64,000 bases of DNA. Source: Achromobacter marplatensis. GTDB taxonomy: Bacteria; Pseudomonadota; Gammaproteobacteria; Burkholderiales; Burkholderiaceae_B. Below the pieces are notes generated by a model. That model saw only the letters and a program-made list of their open reading frames with translations. It was not told the origin of the DNA and searched no databases. A program made the translations under genes and the position numbers. Positions 33,278-41,999 of this stretch are shown one piece after another. The stretch's first letter is position 1; each line of letters starts with the position of its first letter. The stretch is taken from contig NZ_NJIG01000005.1 in the NCBI RefSeq assembly GCF_002209535.1, forward strand, positions 124,001 through 188,000, written 5' to 3'.

Positions 33278-33980
33278 GGGCGGGCTCCTGGATGACGATG
33301 GGATCGGATAACGCCGGATCGGCGGCGTCTTCATTGGCTAATGCGCGCAGCGCTTCCAGCTGCCGCATCAAATGGGTATGCGCGAGCGCCTGCGCGGCGT
33401 CGCTGTCATGCGCTTTCAAGGCGGCGAAGATGGCCAAGTGTTCGGCGCAGGACTGTTCGATGCGCCCCGGCCGCGCCAGGCTGCGGTGCCGCGACAGGCT
33501 AAGCACCTTGCGCAGATTGCCCACCATGTCCGTCAGCCACTGGTTGCCCGACAAGGCCTGCACGGCTTCGTGGATCAGGTAGTTGGTCTGGTAGTAGGCG
33601 TCGATGCGGCCGGCCTTGGCATGGCCCGCCAGTTCGGCGTGCAGGGGCTCAAGCGCCGCCAGTTCCGCGTCGCTGGCCTTGCGTGCGGCCTCGAAGGCGC
33701 AGCGCCCTTCCAGCATGGCCATCAGCGGAAAAATGTCTTCCAAGTCTTGCGTGGACAGTTCGTTGACGAAGCATCCACGCCGCGGCTCCAGCCGCACCAG
33801 CCCTTCGGTGGCCAGCACCTTCAAGGCTTCGCGCAGGGGGGTGCGGGAAATGCCCAGCTCGCCCGCCAGCCGCATTTCGTCGATCCATTCGCCGTTGCTC
33901 AGCGCGCGCGCATGGATCATGGCGCGCAGCCGATCCGCGACTTCCAGGTACAGGGCTTGACGGACGATAGGTTGGCTCAT
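33228..33980 (-). CDS. GntR/FadR-family regulator of the malonate operon (MatR-type)
   Basis: 250 residues. The N-terminal winged helix (about 8-75) has GEWIDEMRLAGELGISRTPLREALKVLATEGLV. The all-helical FCD ligand domain follows (DLEDIFPLMAMLEGRCAFEAA, YYQTNYLIHEAV). FadR-type regulators often sense the acyl or acid substrate of the adjacent operon, here probably malonate or malonyl-CoA. It is the first gene of the cluster and overlaps the decarboxylase gene by 50 nt. A 16-bp palindrome (34006-34021) lies 26 nt upstream of its start and is a good autoregulatory operator candidate. Confidence 0.9.
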   Translation of the reverse strand: MSQPIVRQALYLEVADRLRAMIHARALSNGEWIDEMRLAGELGISRTPLREALKVLATEGLVRLEPRRGCFVNELSTQDLEDIFPLMAMLEGRCAFEAARKASDAELAALEPLHAELAGHAKAGRIDAYYQTNYLIHEAVQALSGNQWLTDMVGNLRKVLSLSRHRSLARPGRIEQSCAEHLAIFAALKAHDSDAAQALAHTHLMRQLEALRALANEDAADPALSDPIVIQEPAHVRTRQSRARAGRTHA

Positions 33981-34005
33981 GGGGGACGGCTTTGATTACG
34001 CCGTA

Positions 34006-34021
34006 ATTCATAATTATGAAT
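34006..34021. promoter_or_regulatory. Candidate operator of the malonate GntR regulator
   Basis: ATTCATAATTATGAAT is a perfect 16-bp palindrome in an AT-rich island, 26 nt upstream of the regulator's ATG. Size and position fit a FadR-type GntR dimer site controlling the whole leftward operon. Confidence 0.65.
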
Positions 34022-34106
34022 AAGCCCATGATAGATCCCGGCGGGCGGAAAGGTAAACCCCCTTCCGCCCCGTGACTACCCTAATAAGATTTTGGGCGCC
34101 CGCGCC

Positions 34107-34877
34107 TTAGAAATGCAGCACGCCGCCCACGGCGTGGCGGGTCAGCGCCCGCGCCCAGCGGCGCGCGGGCAGGCCGTACCTGGCTTCCACGACCTCGGCG
34201 CGTTCCAGCAGTTCCGCCGGGGTGATCGCCAGGCTGGGGCCCGAAAAAGCCAGCACGATCTGGTTGCCGGCGTCGATTTCCGGCAGCAGCACCACGCGGT
34301 CATCGAACGCCTTGGACAGGTTGTCGATGTTCTTGCCGAAGCTGTCGTGGCGGCCGAACAGATTGACCGCCAGCACCCCCACATCCCCCAGTACACGGCG
34401 GCAGTCGCGGTAGAACTTCACGCTGTCGCGCACCGGCCCTTGGGCCGCGGCGTCGTACAGGTCGACCATCAGCACCGGGCAGCGTCCGGCGTTCATCGGG
34501 TCGGCCACCCAGACACCGGCATCCGTGTGCTCGACCGTCAGCCGGTTTTCGCCCGGCAGGCGGAAGAACATGTGGCAAGCCGCCGTCACGCGCGGGTTCC
34601 ATTCCACCGCCAGCAACGGGCTGCGCGTGTGCTTCACGCAGAACCGCACGAGCGATCCCGCGCCCAGGCCCAGCATGCCGATGGCCTCTTCCTTGGGCGG
34701 TTCCAGGAACAGCAGCCAGGCCATCATCTGCCCGGTGTATTCCAGCACCAGTTCCGACGGGTTCTTGATGCGCATCGCACCCTGGACCCATTCGGTGTTG
34801 AAGTGCAGATAGCGGACGCCGTCCACTTCGGACAGCGTCGGCTGGTCCAGTTCAGAGGGGAAGTTCGATTTATTCAT
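34107..34877 (-). CDS. Spermidine-synthase-like SAM-fold protein
   Basis: 256 residues. The Rossmann core resembles spermidine synthases and class I methyltransferases: GMLGLGAGSLVRF (about 62-74, a variant of GGGDG), VEWNPRV at the end of strand 2, and VLMVDLYDAAAQGP with the acidic residues of strand 4. The N-terminus (DGVRYLHFNTEWVQGAMRI) is like the substrate loop of the family. The usual catalytic pattern D-x-x-DP is replaced by DLYDAA, so true aminopropyltransferase activity is uncertain. It is a stand-alone gene, between two operons, 31 nt after the start side of the acyl-CoA dehydrogenase operon's end. Confidence 0.7.
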   Translation of the reverse strand: MNKSNFPSELDQPTLSEVDGVRYLHFNTEWVQGAMRIKNPSELVLEYTGQMMAWLLFLEPPKEEAIGMLGLGAGSLVRFCVKHTRSPLLAVEWNPRVTAACHMFFRLPGENRLTVEHTDAGVWVADPMNAGRCPVLMVDLYDAAAQGPVRDSVKFYRDCRRVLGDVGVLAVNLFGRHDSFGKNIDNLSKAFDDRVVLLPEIDAGNQIVLAFSGPSLAITPAELLERAEVVEARYGLPARRWARALTRHAVGGVLHF

Positions 34878-34908
34878 GGCGGGATTGTAGGTCGGACGCC
34901 GCCTGGCG

Positions 34909-35949
34909 TCAGGCGGCCCCCTCTTCTGCCGCACCCTCCCAGATGCGTTCCAACAATTCCGCGCAAGACGCCTCGGCATGCAGGCTGGCCGACAGGCGCA
35001 ACACCCGCTTCAGATACAAGTGGACGTCGCATTCCCAGGTCACGCCCATCGCGCCATGCACCTGGATGGCGTTCTGCGCGGCGCGGCGTCCCCCCTCCAC
35101 CGCCAGCAAGGGCACGTACAGGCTGTCGCGATCGGCGGAAGAATCCCCGGCATCGTGCGCCGACGCCGCCGCCATGCCGGCAAGCCGCGCGTCATCCAGC
35201 GCCATCCAATCATCGGCCAGGCGATGCTTGATCGCCTGGTTGGCGCCGATGGCGCGGTCGAACTGGCGGCGCTCGCGGGCATAAGCCGCGGCCATGTCCA
35301 GCGCAGCGGATGCCGCGCCCAGCAATTCGGCCGAACGCAGCAGGCACAGCCGCGTCCGCAGCCGCCGCCAGGTGCCGGCATTGACCTGCACATCGATGCG
35401 GTCCAGCAATTCGGGGCGCGCCACCTGCGCCACCGGCATCGTGGGGTCCAGGCCCGCGACGCCCGCCGCGGGTGCATAGCGCTCCAGCCGCAAGGCATGC
35501 GGGCCAATGTTGCGCACCGCAAGCGCCGGCACGCCGTCGCCCGCGCCCTCGAAAAAGGCAGACCCATCCGGGCGCAACGCCGCGTCAGCGAAATACGCGC
35601 CGCCTTCCATCATCGTGCGCGCCCATTGCGCGGGCGCGCCCTCAAGGCCGGCCTCGCATAAGGTGGGCAGCACGACCATATTGGCCACCAGCGGCAGACT
35701 CAGCAGATGCCGCCCGGCGGCCTCGGCCACGATCCAGGCTTCGCGCAGGCCCAATCCCAGGCCGTCGGACGCGGTGGGCGCCAACAGCGCGGGCCAGCCT
35801 TGCGCCGCGATGTCGGCCCACAGGGCCAGCCGGGCATCAGCCTCGCGGCCAGCCGCGCCGCGCGCCACGGCAGGCGGGTGGCGATCGGCCAGGAAGCGCT
35901 GCGCCGCGTCTTGCAGCATGCGCTGGTCTTCAGTCAGGGGCAAAGTCAT
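34909..35949 (-). CDS. Acyl-CoA dehydrogenase, smaller subunit type
   Basis: 346 residues of the acyl-CoA dehydrogenase fold, with the N-terminal helical domain (LTEDQRMLQDAAQRFLADRHPP) and the C-terminal helical bundle (YARERRQFDRAIGANQAIKHRLADD, then IQVHGAMGVTWECDVHLYLKRVL). Paired genes of unequal length often make alpha2-beta2 enzymes acting on bulky or branched acyl-CoAs; here the partner is the 394-residue gene directly upstream, 1 nt away. It is the last gene of the IclR-linked operon. The substrate is unknown. Confidence 0.88.
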   Translation of the reverse strand: MTLPLTEDQRMLQDAAQRFLADRHPPAVARGAAGREADARLALWADIAAQGWPALLAPTASDGLGLGLREAWIVAEAAGRHLLSLPLVANMVVLPTLCEAGLEGAPAQWARTMMEGGAYFADAALRPDGSAFFEGAGDGVPALAVRNIGPHALRLERYAPAAGVAGLDPTMPVAQVARPELLDRIDVQVNAGTWRRLRTRLCLLRSAELLGAASAALDMAAAYARERRQFDRAIGANQAIKHRLADDWMALDDARLAGMAAASAHDAGDSSADRDSLYVPLLAVEGGRRAAQNAIQVHGAMGVTWECDVHLYLKRVLRLSASLHAEASCAELLERIWEGAAEEGAA

Positions 35950-35950
35950 G

Positions 35951-37135
35951 TCAGCCTTTGGGCAAGCCCAGCATTTGCTCGGCGATGATGTTTCGCTGGA
36001 TCTCGGACGTGCCGGCAAGAATCGTTTCCGCGCGCGACCACAGGTAGGCATGCGCCAGCGCCGCCGCTTGCTCGTCAGCGCCCTCCGCCAGACAAGCTGT
36101 TTCGCCCAGCAGTTGCATCGACAGTTCCAAGAGGCGCTGGTGCGCCTCGCTCCAGTGGATCTTGGTAGATGAGCCTTCCGGGCCGGGCGGGTCGCCCCGC
36201 ATGGCGGCGCTTAGCGCGCGCTGCGATTTCAGCGCCAGCACATGGCTGTCGGCCGCCAGCCGCGCCCACTTGTGGCGGACGGCCGCGGACGAGGCCAGCA
36301 CGTGCCCGTACGCATCGGGGCGCAGCGCCAGGCGGCGCACCACAGCCAGCTCCTGGGAAAAGCGCACCAGACGGGGAATGAAGTAGGTGCCGCGCTCGAA
36401 GCTGGCGGCGGCCATGGCCACTTTCCAGCCCTGGTTCGGCTCTCCCAGCAGCAGGTCCTGCGGCACGAAGACGTCCTCGAAGAACACCTCGCAGAATTCA
36501 GCTTCGCCGGTGATCTGCCGGATGGATTCCACGCGAACGCCAGGGCTGCGCATGTCTACCAACAGGAAACTCAGGCCACGGTGCTTGGGCGCCTGCGGAT
36601 CGGTGCGCGCCAGCACGAAACACCACTGCGCGCGGTCGGCGAACGACGTCCAGATCTTGTGTCCATTCAGCCGGTAGCCGCCCGCCACCGCTTCTGCGCG
36701 CGTACGCACCGATGCCAGGTCGGACCCGGCGCCCGGCTCCGAATACCCCTGGCACCAGACCTCGCGGTTGGCCAGGATGCCGGGCAGGAAACGCCGCTTT
36801 TGCGGCTCGGTGCCAAAGTGCAGCAAGGTCGGCGCCAGAATGCCGTGGCCGATCAGGTTTACGCCCAGCGGCGCGCCGCAGCGCGCATGTTCTTCATGGA
36901 ACACGGCCTGGCGCGACAGCGGCAAGTCCTGCCCGCCGTACGCCTTGGGCCACCCCAGGCCGGACCAGCCATTGGCGCACAGGGTGTCTTCCCAGGCACG
37001 CCGGAAATCCAGGTCGCGCGGCATCGCCCCGCCCGGCCAATCCCGGGCGAAGCGGGTGTAGGCCGAAGCCAGCCAGCCGCGCAGCGCCTGGCGGAAGGCG
37101 GTGTCATCCTGCGCCGCGTTCTCCATTCGACTCAT
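35951..37135 (-). CDS. Acyl-CoA dehydrogenase, larger subunit type
   Basis: 394 residues. Flavin/substrate motifs include YSEPGAGSDLASVRTRAE (family signature) and NGHKIWTSFAD. The C-terminus ILAGTSEIQRNIIAEQMLGLPKG is the usual end of FAD-binding acyl-CoA dehydrogenases. Together with the smaller neighbour it probably forms a heteromeric dehydrogenase. Start 37135 was chosen because GGAG of the preceding gene's end lies 9 nt upstream; Met at 37126 is an alternative. It lies 5 nt after the Bug receptor gene. Confidence 0.9.
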   Translation of the reverse strand: MSRMENAAQDDTAFRQALRGWLASAYTRFARDWPGGAMPRDLDFRRAWEDTLCANGWSGLGWPKAYGGQDLPLSRQAVFHEEHARCGAPLGVNLIGHGILAPTLLHFGTEPQKRRFLPGILANREVWCQGYSEPGAGSDLASVRTRAEAVAGGYRLNGHKIWTSFADRAQWCFVLARTDPQAPKHRGLSFLLVDMRSPGVRVESIRQITGEAEFCEVFFEDVFVPQDLLLGEPNQGWKVAMAAASFERGTYFIPRLVRFSQELAVVRRLALRPDAYGHVLASSAAVRHKWARLAADSHVLALKSQRALSAAMRGDPPGPEGSSTKIHWSEAHQRLLELSMQLLGETACLAEGADEQAAALAHAYLWSRAETILAGTSEIQRNIIAEQMLGLPKG

Positions 37136-37140
37136 GCGTA

Positions 37141-38109
37141 CTACTCCAGGCGGATGTTGGACTCGCGCGCCACCTTGGCCCAGGTGGTCACGTCTTGCCG
37201 GATGAAGGCGGAAAACGTCTTGGGATCGCTGCCGATGATGTCCAACCCCAGTCCCACGAACTGCGCCTTCACATCGGGTTGCGCGAGGATCTGCGCCAGG
37301 TTCTGGTAGAGCTTGTCGATCACCGGCTGCGGCGTGCGCGCGGGGGCCACCAGCCCCAGCCACGGCATGGCCGAATAACCCGGCAAGCCCGAGGCCGCCA
37401 CCGTCGGCAGGTCCGGCACCGAGGCCGACTGCCGCGTCGTGGTCACGGCCAGCGCACGCAGCTTGCCGTCCTTGACGAAGGGGCCCGACGACGCCCAGGC
37501 GTCGAACATCACCTGGATGCGTCCGGCCACCAGATCGTTCAGCGCGGGCGCGCTGCCCTTGTACGGGATATGCGCCATCTGCGTGCCCGCCATGCTGTTG
37601 AAGAGTTCGGCTTCCAGGTGCGTCGAGCTGCCGGTGCCGACCGAGCCGTAGCTGACCTTGCCCGGATTGGCCTTCAGGTAGACGATCAATTCCCCCACGT
37701 TCTTGGCCGGGATCGACGGATGCACTTCCAGCACGTGCACGACCGACGCCACCTGGCTCACCGGCGCGAAGTCCTTGATGGGGTCGTAGTTGACCTTGGC
37801 GTAGATGCTGGGCGCAATGCCCAGCGACGACGCCGCCATCAGCAAGGTGTAGCCGTCGGGCTCGGCGCGCGACACGTAGTCGGACGCGATCATCGTCCCG
37901 CCGCCCGGCTTGTTCTCAACAATCACGGTCTGCCCCAGCTTCGCCGTCAGGCGCTCGGCCAGCAGCCGGCTCATGATGTCCGCCGCGCCACCCGGCGAAA
38001 ACGGCACTACGATGCGTACGGGACGGGTGGGATACGGATCCTGGGCAAGCGCCGGGTTCGCGACGCCGATGCAGGCCAGCGCGACGCCGGCCAATAGTCT
38101 CTTCATCAT
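37141..38109 (-). CDS. Bug-family receptor inside an acyl-CoA degradation operon
   Basis: 322-residue periplasmic receptor. The signal peptide ends near ALAQ23 and is followed by DPYPTRPVRIVVPFSPGGAADIMSRLLAERLTAKLGQTVIVENKPGGGT, the two conserved Bug ligand loops (quoted in family form; key residues PF..GGAAD and NKPGGG). IPYKGSAPALNDLVAGRIQVMFD follows. GGAGGAG lies 8 nt before the ATG. It probably captures the carboxylate that the neighbouring synthetase activates. TctA/TctB genes are absent here. Confidence 0.9.
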   Translation of the reverse strand: MMKRLLAGVALACIGVANPALAQDPYPTRPVRIVVPFSPGGAADIMSRLLAERLTAKLGQTVIVENKPGGGTMIASDYVSRAEPDGYTLLMAASSLGIAPSIYAKVNYDPIKDFAPVSQVASVVHVLEVHPSIPAKNVGELIVYLKANPGKVSYGSVGTGSSTHLEAELFNSMAGTQMAHIPYKGSAPALNDLVAGRIQVMFDAWASSGPFVKDGKLRALAVTTTRQSASVPDLPTVAASGLPGYSAMPWLGLVAPARTPQPVIDKLYQNLAQILAQPDVKAQFVGLGLDIIGSDPKTFSAFIRQDVTTWAKVARESNIRLE

Positions 38110-38163
38110 GCTTGTCTCCTCCTGGGGATACGCTGCGCGAGGTTGCGTGATTGCGTGTTCGCG

Positions 38164-40248
38164 CTACGGGGTTGCGGGCAGGATCAGCGCGTCCAGCACC
38201 GCGACGCCTTGTCCTGCCTCTTTGATCAGCAATGGATTCACTTCAATTTCCGCCACTTCCGCGGGCGCCGCAAGCAGGGCATTGCCCACGGCGACAATGC
38301 TTCGGCACGCCGCAGCCAGATCGGCGCGGGGTTTGCCCCGGTAACCGTCCAGCAGCGGATACGCCTTGAGTTCGCGCAGCATCTGCAAGGCAATATCCTC
38401 ATCCACGGGCAGCAAGCGGTGGCTGGTGTCCTGGTACAGCTCGGTCAGCACGCCGCCCAGGCCCACGGTCAGGACCGGGCCGAACACGGGATCGCGCGTG
38501 GCGCCCACGATGATTTCGGCCACGCCGCGTTCCATCTTCTGCACCATCACGCCGTCGATGCGCGCATCGGGCTGCGCCTGGCTGGCGGATTGGCGCACCT
38601 GGGCGCAGGCCGCCTGGACCGCCGCGTCGTCGGCCAGCCCCAGCGCCACGCCGCCGACTTCGGTCTTGTGCGCGATGTCGGGGCTCAGAATCTTCAGCGC
38701 CACGGGATAGCCCGCCGTGCGCGCGTGGGCTACTGCCTCGCCAGCGTCGCGCGCGGCAGGCGCCATCGCCTGCGGCAGTCCGAAAGCGGCCACGTATGCA
38801 CGCGCCTCGACTTCATTGCACGGCAGCGCGGGCACGGGCGCCGCGTCCAGGCGCGGCATCGGCGCGATGCGCTTGGCGCCGCGCGCTTCGCACCACAGCA
38901 GGTACGGCGCCAGGGCGGACACGGCCTGCCCCAGGTCTTCGAATACGGCGACTTCCGCCTCGCGCAAGGCGGCGCGGCTTTGCGCCAGGCCGGTATCGAT
39001 CGCGACGAACAGGCGCGCGTGCTGGCGCGAAGCCTCTGCCAGCGCGTCCGCCATGCGGTCCAGCATGTAACCCGGCGCATAGACCACCACCGCGTCGATC
39101 GCGTCCGTCGTCGCCAGCGCCTGCAGCACGGTACGCACGAAGTCCGGATCGTTGACTACGTTACCCGTCACGTCCACCGGGTTGCCGACCATGCCGTAAT
39201 CGGGAATACCGCCGCGCAGCACCGCTTGCAGGGATTCGGGCAGATCGGGCAAGTCCAGCCCCGCTCCGATGAACTTGTCGGCCAGGATCGCGCCCAGCGC
39301 GCCCGACATCGTCAGCACGGCGACCCGTTTGCCCGCGCTGCGGTGGCGCAGCGTCGCCAGGCTGGCCAGATGCGCCATTTGCGCGAAGTCCGACGCCTCG
39401 ATGACGTTCAACTGGCGGAAGGCCGCCGCGTACACGCGCCGGTCCCCCGCCAGGGCGGACGTGTGGGACCGCACCGCCTGCGCCCCTTTGTCGGTGTTGC
39501 CCGCCTTCAGTGCGATCAGCAGCTTGCCATGACGCTCAAGCTCGCGGCAGGCGCGCACGAAGCGGTCGCCGTCGCGCAACTGCTCGATATAGCCCAGCAC
39601 GATTTCCGTCTGTGGATCGGCCGCCAGATACTCCAGGTACTGCGAAAAATCCAGGCACGCTTCATTGCCGGTATTGATGAAGTGCGAAAACGGCAGGTCC
39701 AGCCTGCGCGCGATGGCGTACACCGCCGCGCACACGTTGCCGCTTTGCGTCAGCAGGCTGACGACGCCCGGGCCGGTTTGCGCCGGCGCCGTCTTGAAGA
39801 CCGAAGCGAACGCCGTGTGCGCCTGCGTGTTCAGGTTGGCGAATCCCATGCAGTTCGGACCCGCCACGGCCATACCGCTTTCCGCGACGAAGGCTTCCAG
39901 TTCGTCCTGCAAGCGCGCGCCCTCGCCGCCCGCCTCGGCAAAGCCGGCGGCATAGACAATGGCGGCGCGCACGCCTTTGGCGTGGCAGCGGCGCAGCATG
40001 GGCGTGACCTCGGCAGCGCCGATCGCCAGCACGGCCAGATCCACCGGTTCAGGCACGGCTTCGATGTCCGGCCAGCAACGCTTGCCGAACACTTCCTGAT
40101 ACTTGGGGTTCACGGGATAGATGCCGCCGGCGTAACCGAAGCGGGTCAGGAGTTCCAGGGGCATACCGCCGATGCGGCCGGCATTCGCGCTGGCGCCGAT
40201 CATGGCGATGGACCCCGGGTTCAGCAGGCAATCCAAGGGCGTTCTCAT
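38164..40248 (-). CDS. NDP-forming acyl-CoA synthetase (fused alpha-beta, acetate--CoA ligase-like)
   Basis: 694 residues. The N-terminal CoA-binding domain shows SIAMIGASANAGRIGG and YPVNPKYQEVFG. The succinyl-CoA-ligase-like domain carries the probable phospho-His in VRSHTSALAGD. The C-terminal third is an ATP-grasp domain (GYPVALKILSPDIAHKTEVGGV, then FGPVLTVGLGGVLTE). It activates a carboxylic acid to its CoA thioester with ADP release, or acts as a protein acyl-CoA ligase homologue. The ATGA overlap with the hydratase gene shows coupled translation. The acid is presumably imported with the Bug receptor. Confidence 0.88.
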   Translation of the reverse strand: MRTPLDCLLNPGSIAMIGASANAGRIGGMPLELLTRFGYAGGIYPVNPKYQEVFGKRCWPDIEAVPEPVDLAVLAIGAAEVTPMLRRCHAKGVRAAIVYAAGFAEAGGEGARLQDELEAFVAESGMAVAGPNCMGFANLNTQAHTAFASVFKTAPAQTGPGVVSLLTQSGNVCAAVYAIARRLDLPFSHFINTGNEACLDFSQYLEYLAADPQTEIVLGYIEQLRDGDRFVRACRELERHGKLLIALKAGNTDKGAQAVRSHTSALAGDRRVYAAAFRQLNVIEASDFAQMAHLASLATLRHRSAGKRVAVLTMSGALGAILADKFIGAGLDLPDLPESLQAVLRGGIPDYGMVGNPVDVTGNVVNDPDFVRTVLQALATTDAIDAVVVYAPGYMLDRMADALAEASRQHARLFVAIDTGLAQSRAALREAEVAVFEDLGQAVSALAPYLLWCEARGAKRIAPMPRLDAAPVPALPCNEVEARAYVAAFGLPQAMAPAARDAGEAVAHARTAGYPVALKILSPDIAHKTEVGGVALGLADDAAVQAACAQVRQSASQAQPDARIDGVMVQKMERGVAEIIVGATRDPVFGPVLTVGLGGVLTELYQDTSHRLLPVDEDIALQMLRELKAYPLLDGYRGKPRADLAAACRSIVAVGNALLAAPAEVAEIEVNPLLIKEAGQGVAVLDALILPATP

Positions 40249-41048
40249 GCGGCCTCGCCCTTCTTGTTGCGCTGGATGGCTTGGGCCAGCCCACGCTCGC
40301 GCACCGCCTGGAATTCCTCGCTCAGGTGCGAGAGCTGGTGCGTGTCGAAGTGCGCCGACAGCGCCGTGCGGAACCCTTGGGCGTCCGCGGTACGATTCAG
40401 CGACCGCTTGATCAGACGCAGGCCGAACGGCGGCGCCTGCGCGATGCGCCGCGCCAACGCCAGCGTGGCCTCATCCAGTTCGGCCTCGGGCACGACGCGG
40501 TTCACCATGCCGATGCGCAGCGCTTCCTGCGCGTCGACCTTCTCGCCGGTGTAGAGCATTTCCTTGGCCTTGCGCAGGCCCATCACCCACGGATGGATCA
40601 GCACTTCGGTGGCGGCGGCGGCCAAGGTGTGGCCCACTGGATCGGAAAAGTATGCCGTGTCGGAACACACCACCAGGTCGCACATGTTGGCGATCATGAA
40701 TCCGCCGGCGACGCAGGCGCCCTGTACCTGGGCAACGGTCGGCTTCGGAAAGTCCCAGATGCGCAGGCAATAGCCGTAATAGCGGCGCGACTCGTAGTCC
40801 CAGCGCTCTTCCACGGTGAAGTCGGCGCGCTTGGCCTGGGCTTCCTTCAGGTCGTGGCCCGCCGAAAAATGCGCGCCGCGTCCGGCCAGCACCACGACCC
40901 GCACGGAATCGTCTTGCTCGGCGCGCGTCAGGGCGTCGTCCAGTTCATCCAGCATCTGCTGGCTTTGGGCATTGCGCGCGGACTCGCGCGCCAGGCTGAT
41001 GCGGCATACCGAGTCAAACCGCTCGACGGCCAGGGTGGCGTATTCCAT
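40245..41048 (-). CDS. Enoyl-CoA hydratase/isomerase family protein
   Basis: 267-residue crotonase. Oxyanion-hole segments are GRGAHFSAGHDLKEAQ (about 58-73) and GACVAGGFMIANMCDLVVCSD (about 110-130). The GHDLKEA and the later HTLAAAATEVLIHPW segments suggest a less common crotonase subgroup. First gene of the IclR-linked operon. The start at 41048 has GAGGAGAC upstream; the upstream in-frame Met at 41084 would extend into the operator region. Confidence 0.87.
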   Translation of the reverse strand: MEYATLAVERFDSVCRISLARESARNAQSQQMLDELDDALTRAEQDDSVRVVVLAGRGAHFSAGHDLKEAQAKRADFTVEERWDYESRRYYGYCLRIWDFPKPTVAQVQGACVAGGFMIANMCDLVVCSDTAYFSDPVGHTLAAAATEVLIHPWVMGLRKAKEMLYTGEKVDAQEALRIGMVNRVVPEAELDEATLALARRIAQAPPFGLRLIKRSLNRTADAQGFRTALSAHFDTHQLSHLSEEFQAVRERGLAQAIQRNKKGEAA

Positions 41049-41134
41049 AGTCTCCTCGTCTCTTGCTATGCCCGCGCTCGACACCGGCGCGGATCGACTG
41101 GATTGAATTAACGCACCTTAAATCCTAGAATACA

Positions 41135-41153
41135 AAATATTCGAACAATATTT
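41135..41153. promoter_or_regulatory. Candidate IclR-type operator in the divergent promoter region
   Basis: Inverted repeat AAATATT-CGAAC-AATATTT between the hydratase and iclR genes, 9 nt before the iclR ATG. It is AT-rich in a GC-rich context. It is well placed to control both directions. Confidence 0.6.
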
Positions 41154-41161
41154 CCCATAAT

Positions 41162-41935
41162 ATGAACAAACTAACTGCCACCGACGGCACGCAGAGCATG
41201 CGCCGCGCGCTCGGGCTGCTGCGCGTGCTGGCCCAGCACCAGGAAGACGGCATCGACCTGCAAGGCGTGATGGGTGCCACCGGCCTGGAACGGTCGACCG
41301 CGCACCGGCTGCTGAGCTGCCTGCTGGAAGAACAGTTCGCCGAACGCGACAACAAGACCCGGCGGTACCGGCTGGGCGTGGATTCCATGCAGTTGGGGTT
41401 TGCCGCGCTGCGCCGTACGCCCTTGCTGGACGCGCTGCGCCCCTTCGCGCAAAAGCTGGCGCGCCTGTCCGGCGATACGGTGTTCCTGGTCATCCGCCAG
41501 GGCGACTACGCCCTGTGCCTGTTGCGGGAAGCCGGATCGTTTCCGGTGAAGGTGTTCACGATCGACCAGGGCGAACGACGCCTGCTGGGCGTGGGCGCTG
41601 GCGGCCTGGCACTGATGGCCAGCCTGCCGGACGAGGACATCGCGTCGCTATACGCCCGCCACGCAGCCAGCTACGCGCAGATCGGCGTGTCCAGCAGTGC
41701 CTTGATGAAGGCCGTGAAGCAGACGCGCACGGCCGGCTATTCCGAGATCGTGGATACGATCACGCCGGGCGTATCAGGGGTCGGGGTGGCGTTCCCGGTG
41801 TCGGAACTGACCTGGGTGGCGTTCAGCTTCGGGGCGATCAGCAGCCGGCTGGACGGGCCACGCCGGGTGCAGATGGGCGCGCTGCTGCGCGCCGAGTGCC
41901 TGGCGTGGGCCCAGGACTACCTGGGCCACGTCTGA
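41162..41935 (+). CDS. IclR-family transcriptional regulator
   Basis: 257 residues. The N-terminal winged helix (about 10-75) shows QSMRRALGLLRVLAQH and LQGVMGATGLERSTAHRLLSCLLEEQFAERD. The IclR effector domain occupies the rest (RRLLGVGAGGLALMASLPDED, GVSGVGVAFPV). It is divergent from the hydratase-synthetase-Bug-dehydrogenase operon, with the inverted repeat between them, and is very likely its regulator. The effector is unknown, but is often the pathway substrate or an aromatic/short acid. Confidence 0.9.
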   Translation: MNKLTATDGTQSMRRALGLLRVLAQHQEDGIDLQGVMGATGLERSTAHRLLSCLLEEQFAERDNKTRRYRLGVDSMQLGFAALRRTPLLDALRPFAQKLARLSGDTVFLVIRQGDYALCLLREAGSFPVKVFTIDQGERRLLGVGAGGLALMASLPDEDIASLYARHAASYAQIGVSSSALMKAVKQTRTAGYSEIVDTITPGVSGVGVAFPVSELTWVAFSFGAISSRLDGPRRVQMGALLRAECLAWAQDYLGHV

Positions 41936-41940
41936 GGCGG

Positions 41941-41968
41941 CGCGTTCCGCCGCTGGCGGCGGAACGCG
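41941..41968. terminator. Strong hairpin after iclR
   Basis: CGCGTTCCGCCGC and GCGGCGGAACGCG form a 13-bp perfect stem with TG at the centre. There is no T-run, so it may be a weak or Rho-assisted terminator between the convergent iclR and thiolase genes. A second hairpin (AAGCGC...GCGCTT, 41979-42000) overlaps the thiolase stop. Confidence 0.55.
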
Positions 41969-41999
41969 GTCGAGTCAAAGCGCTTGGCCGGCCAGGCGC

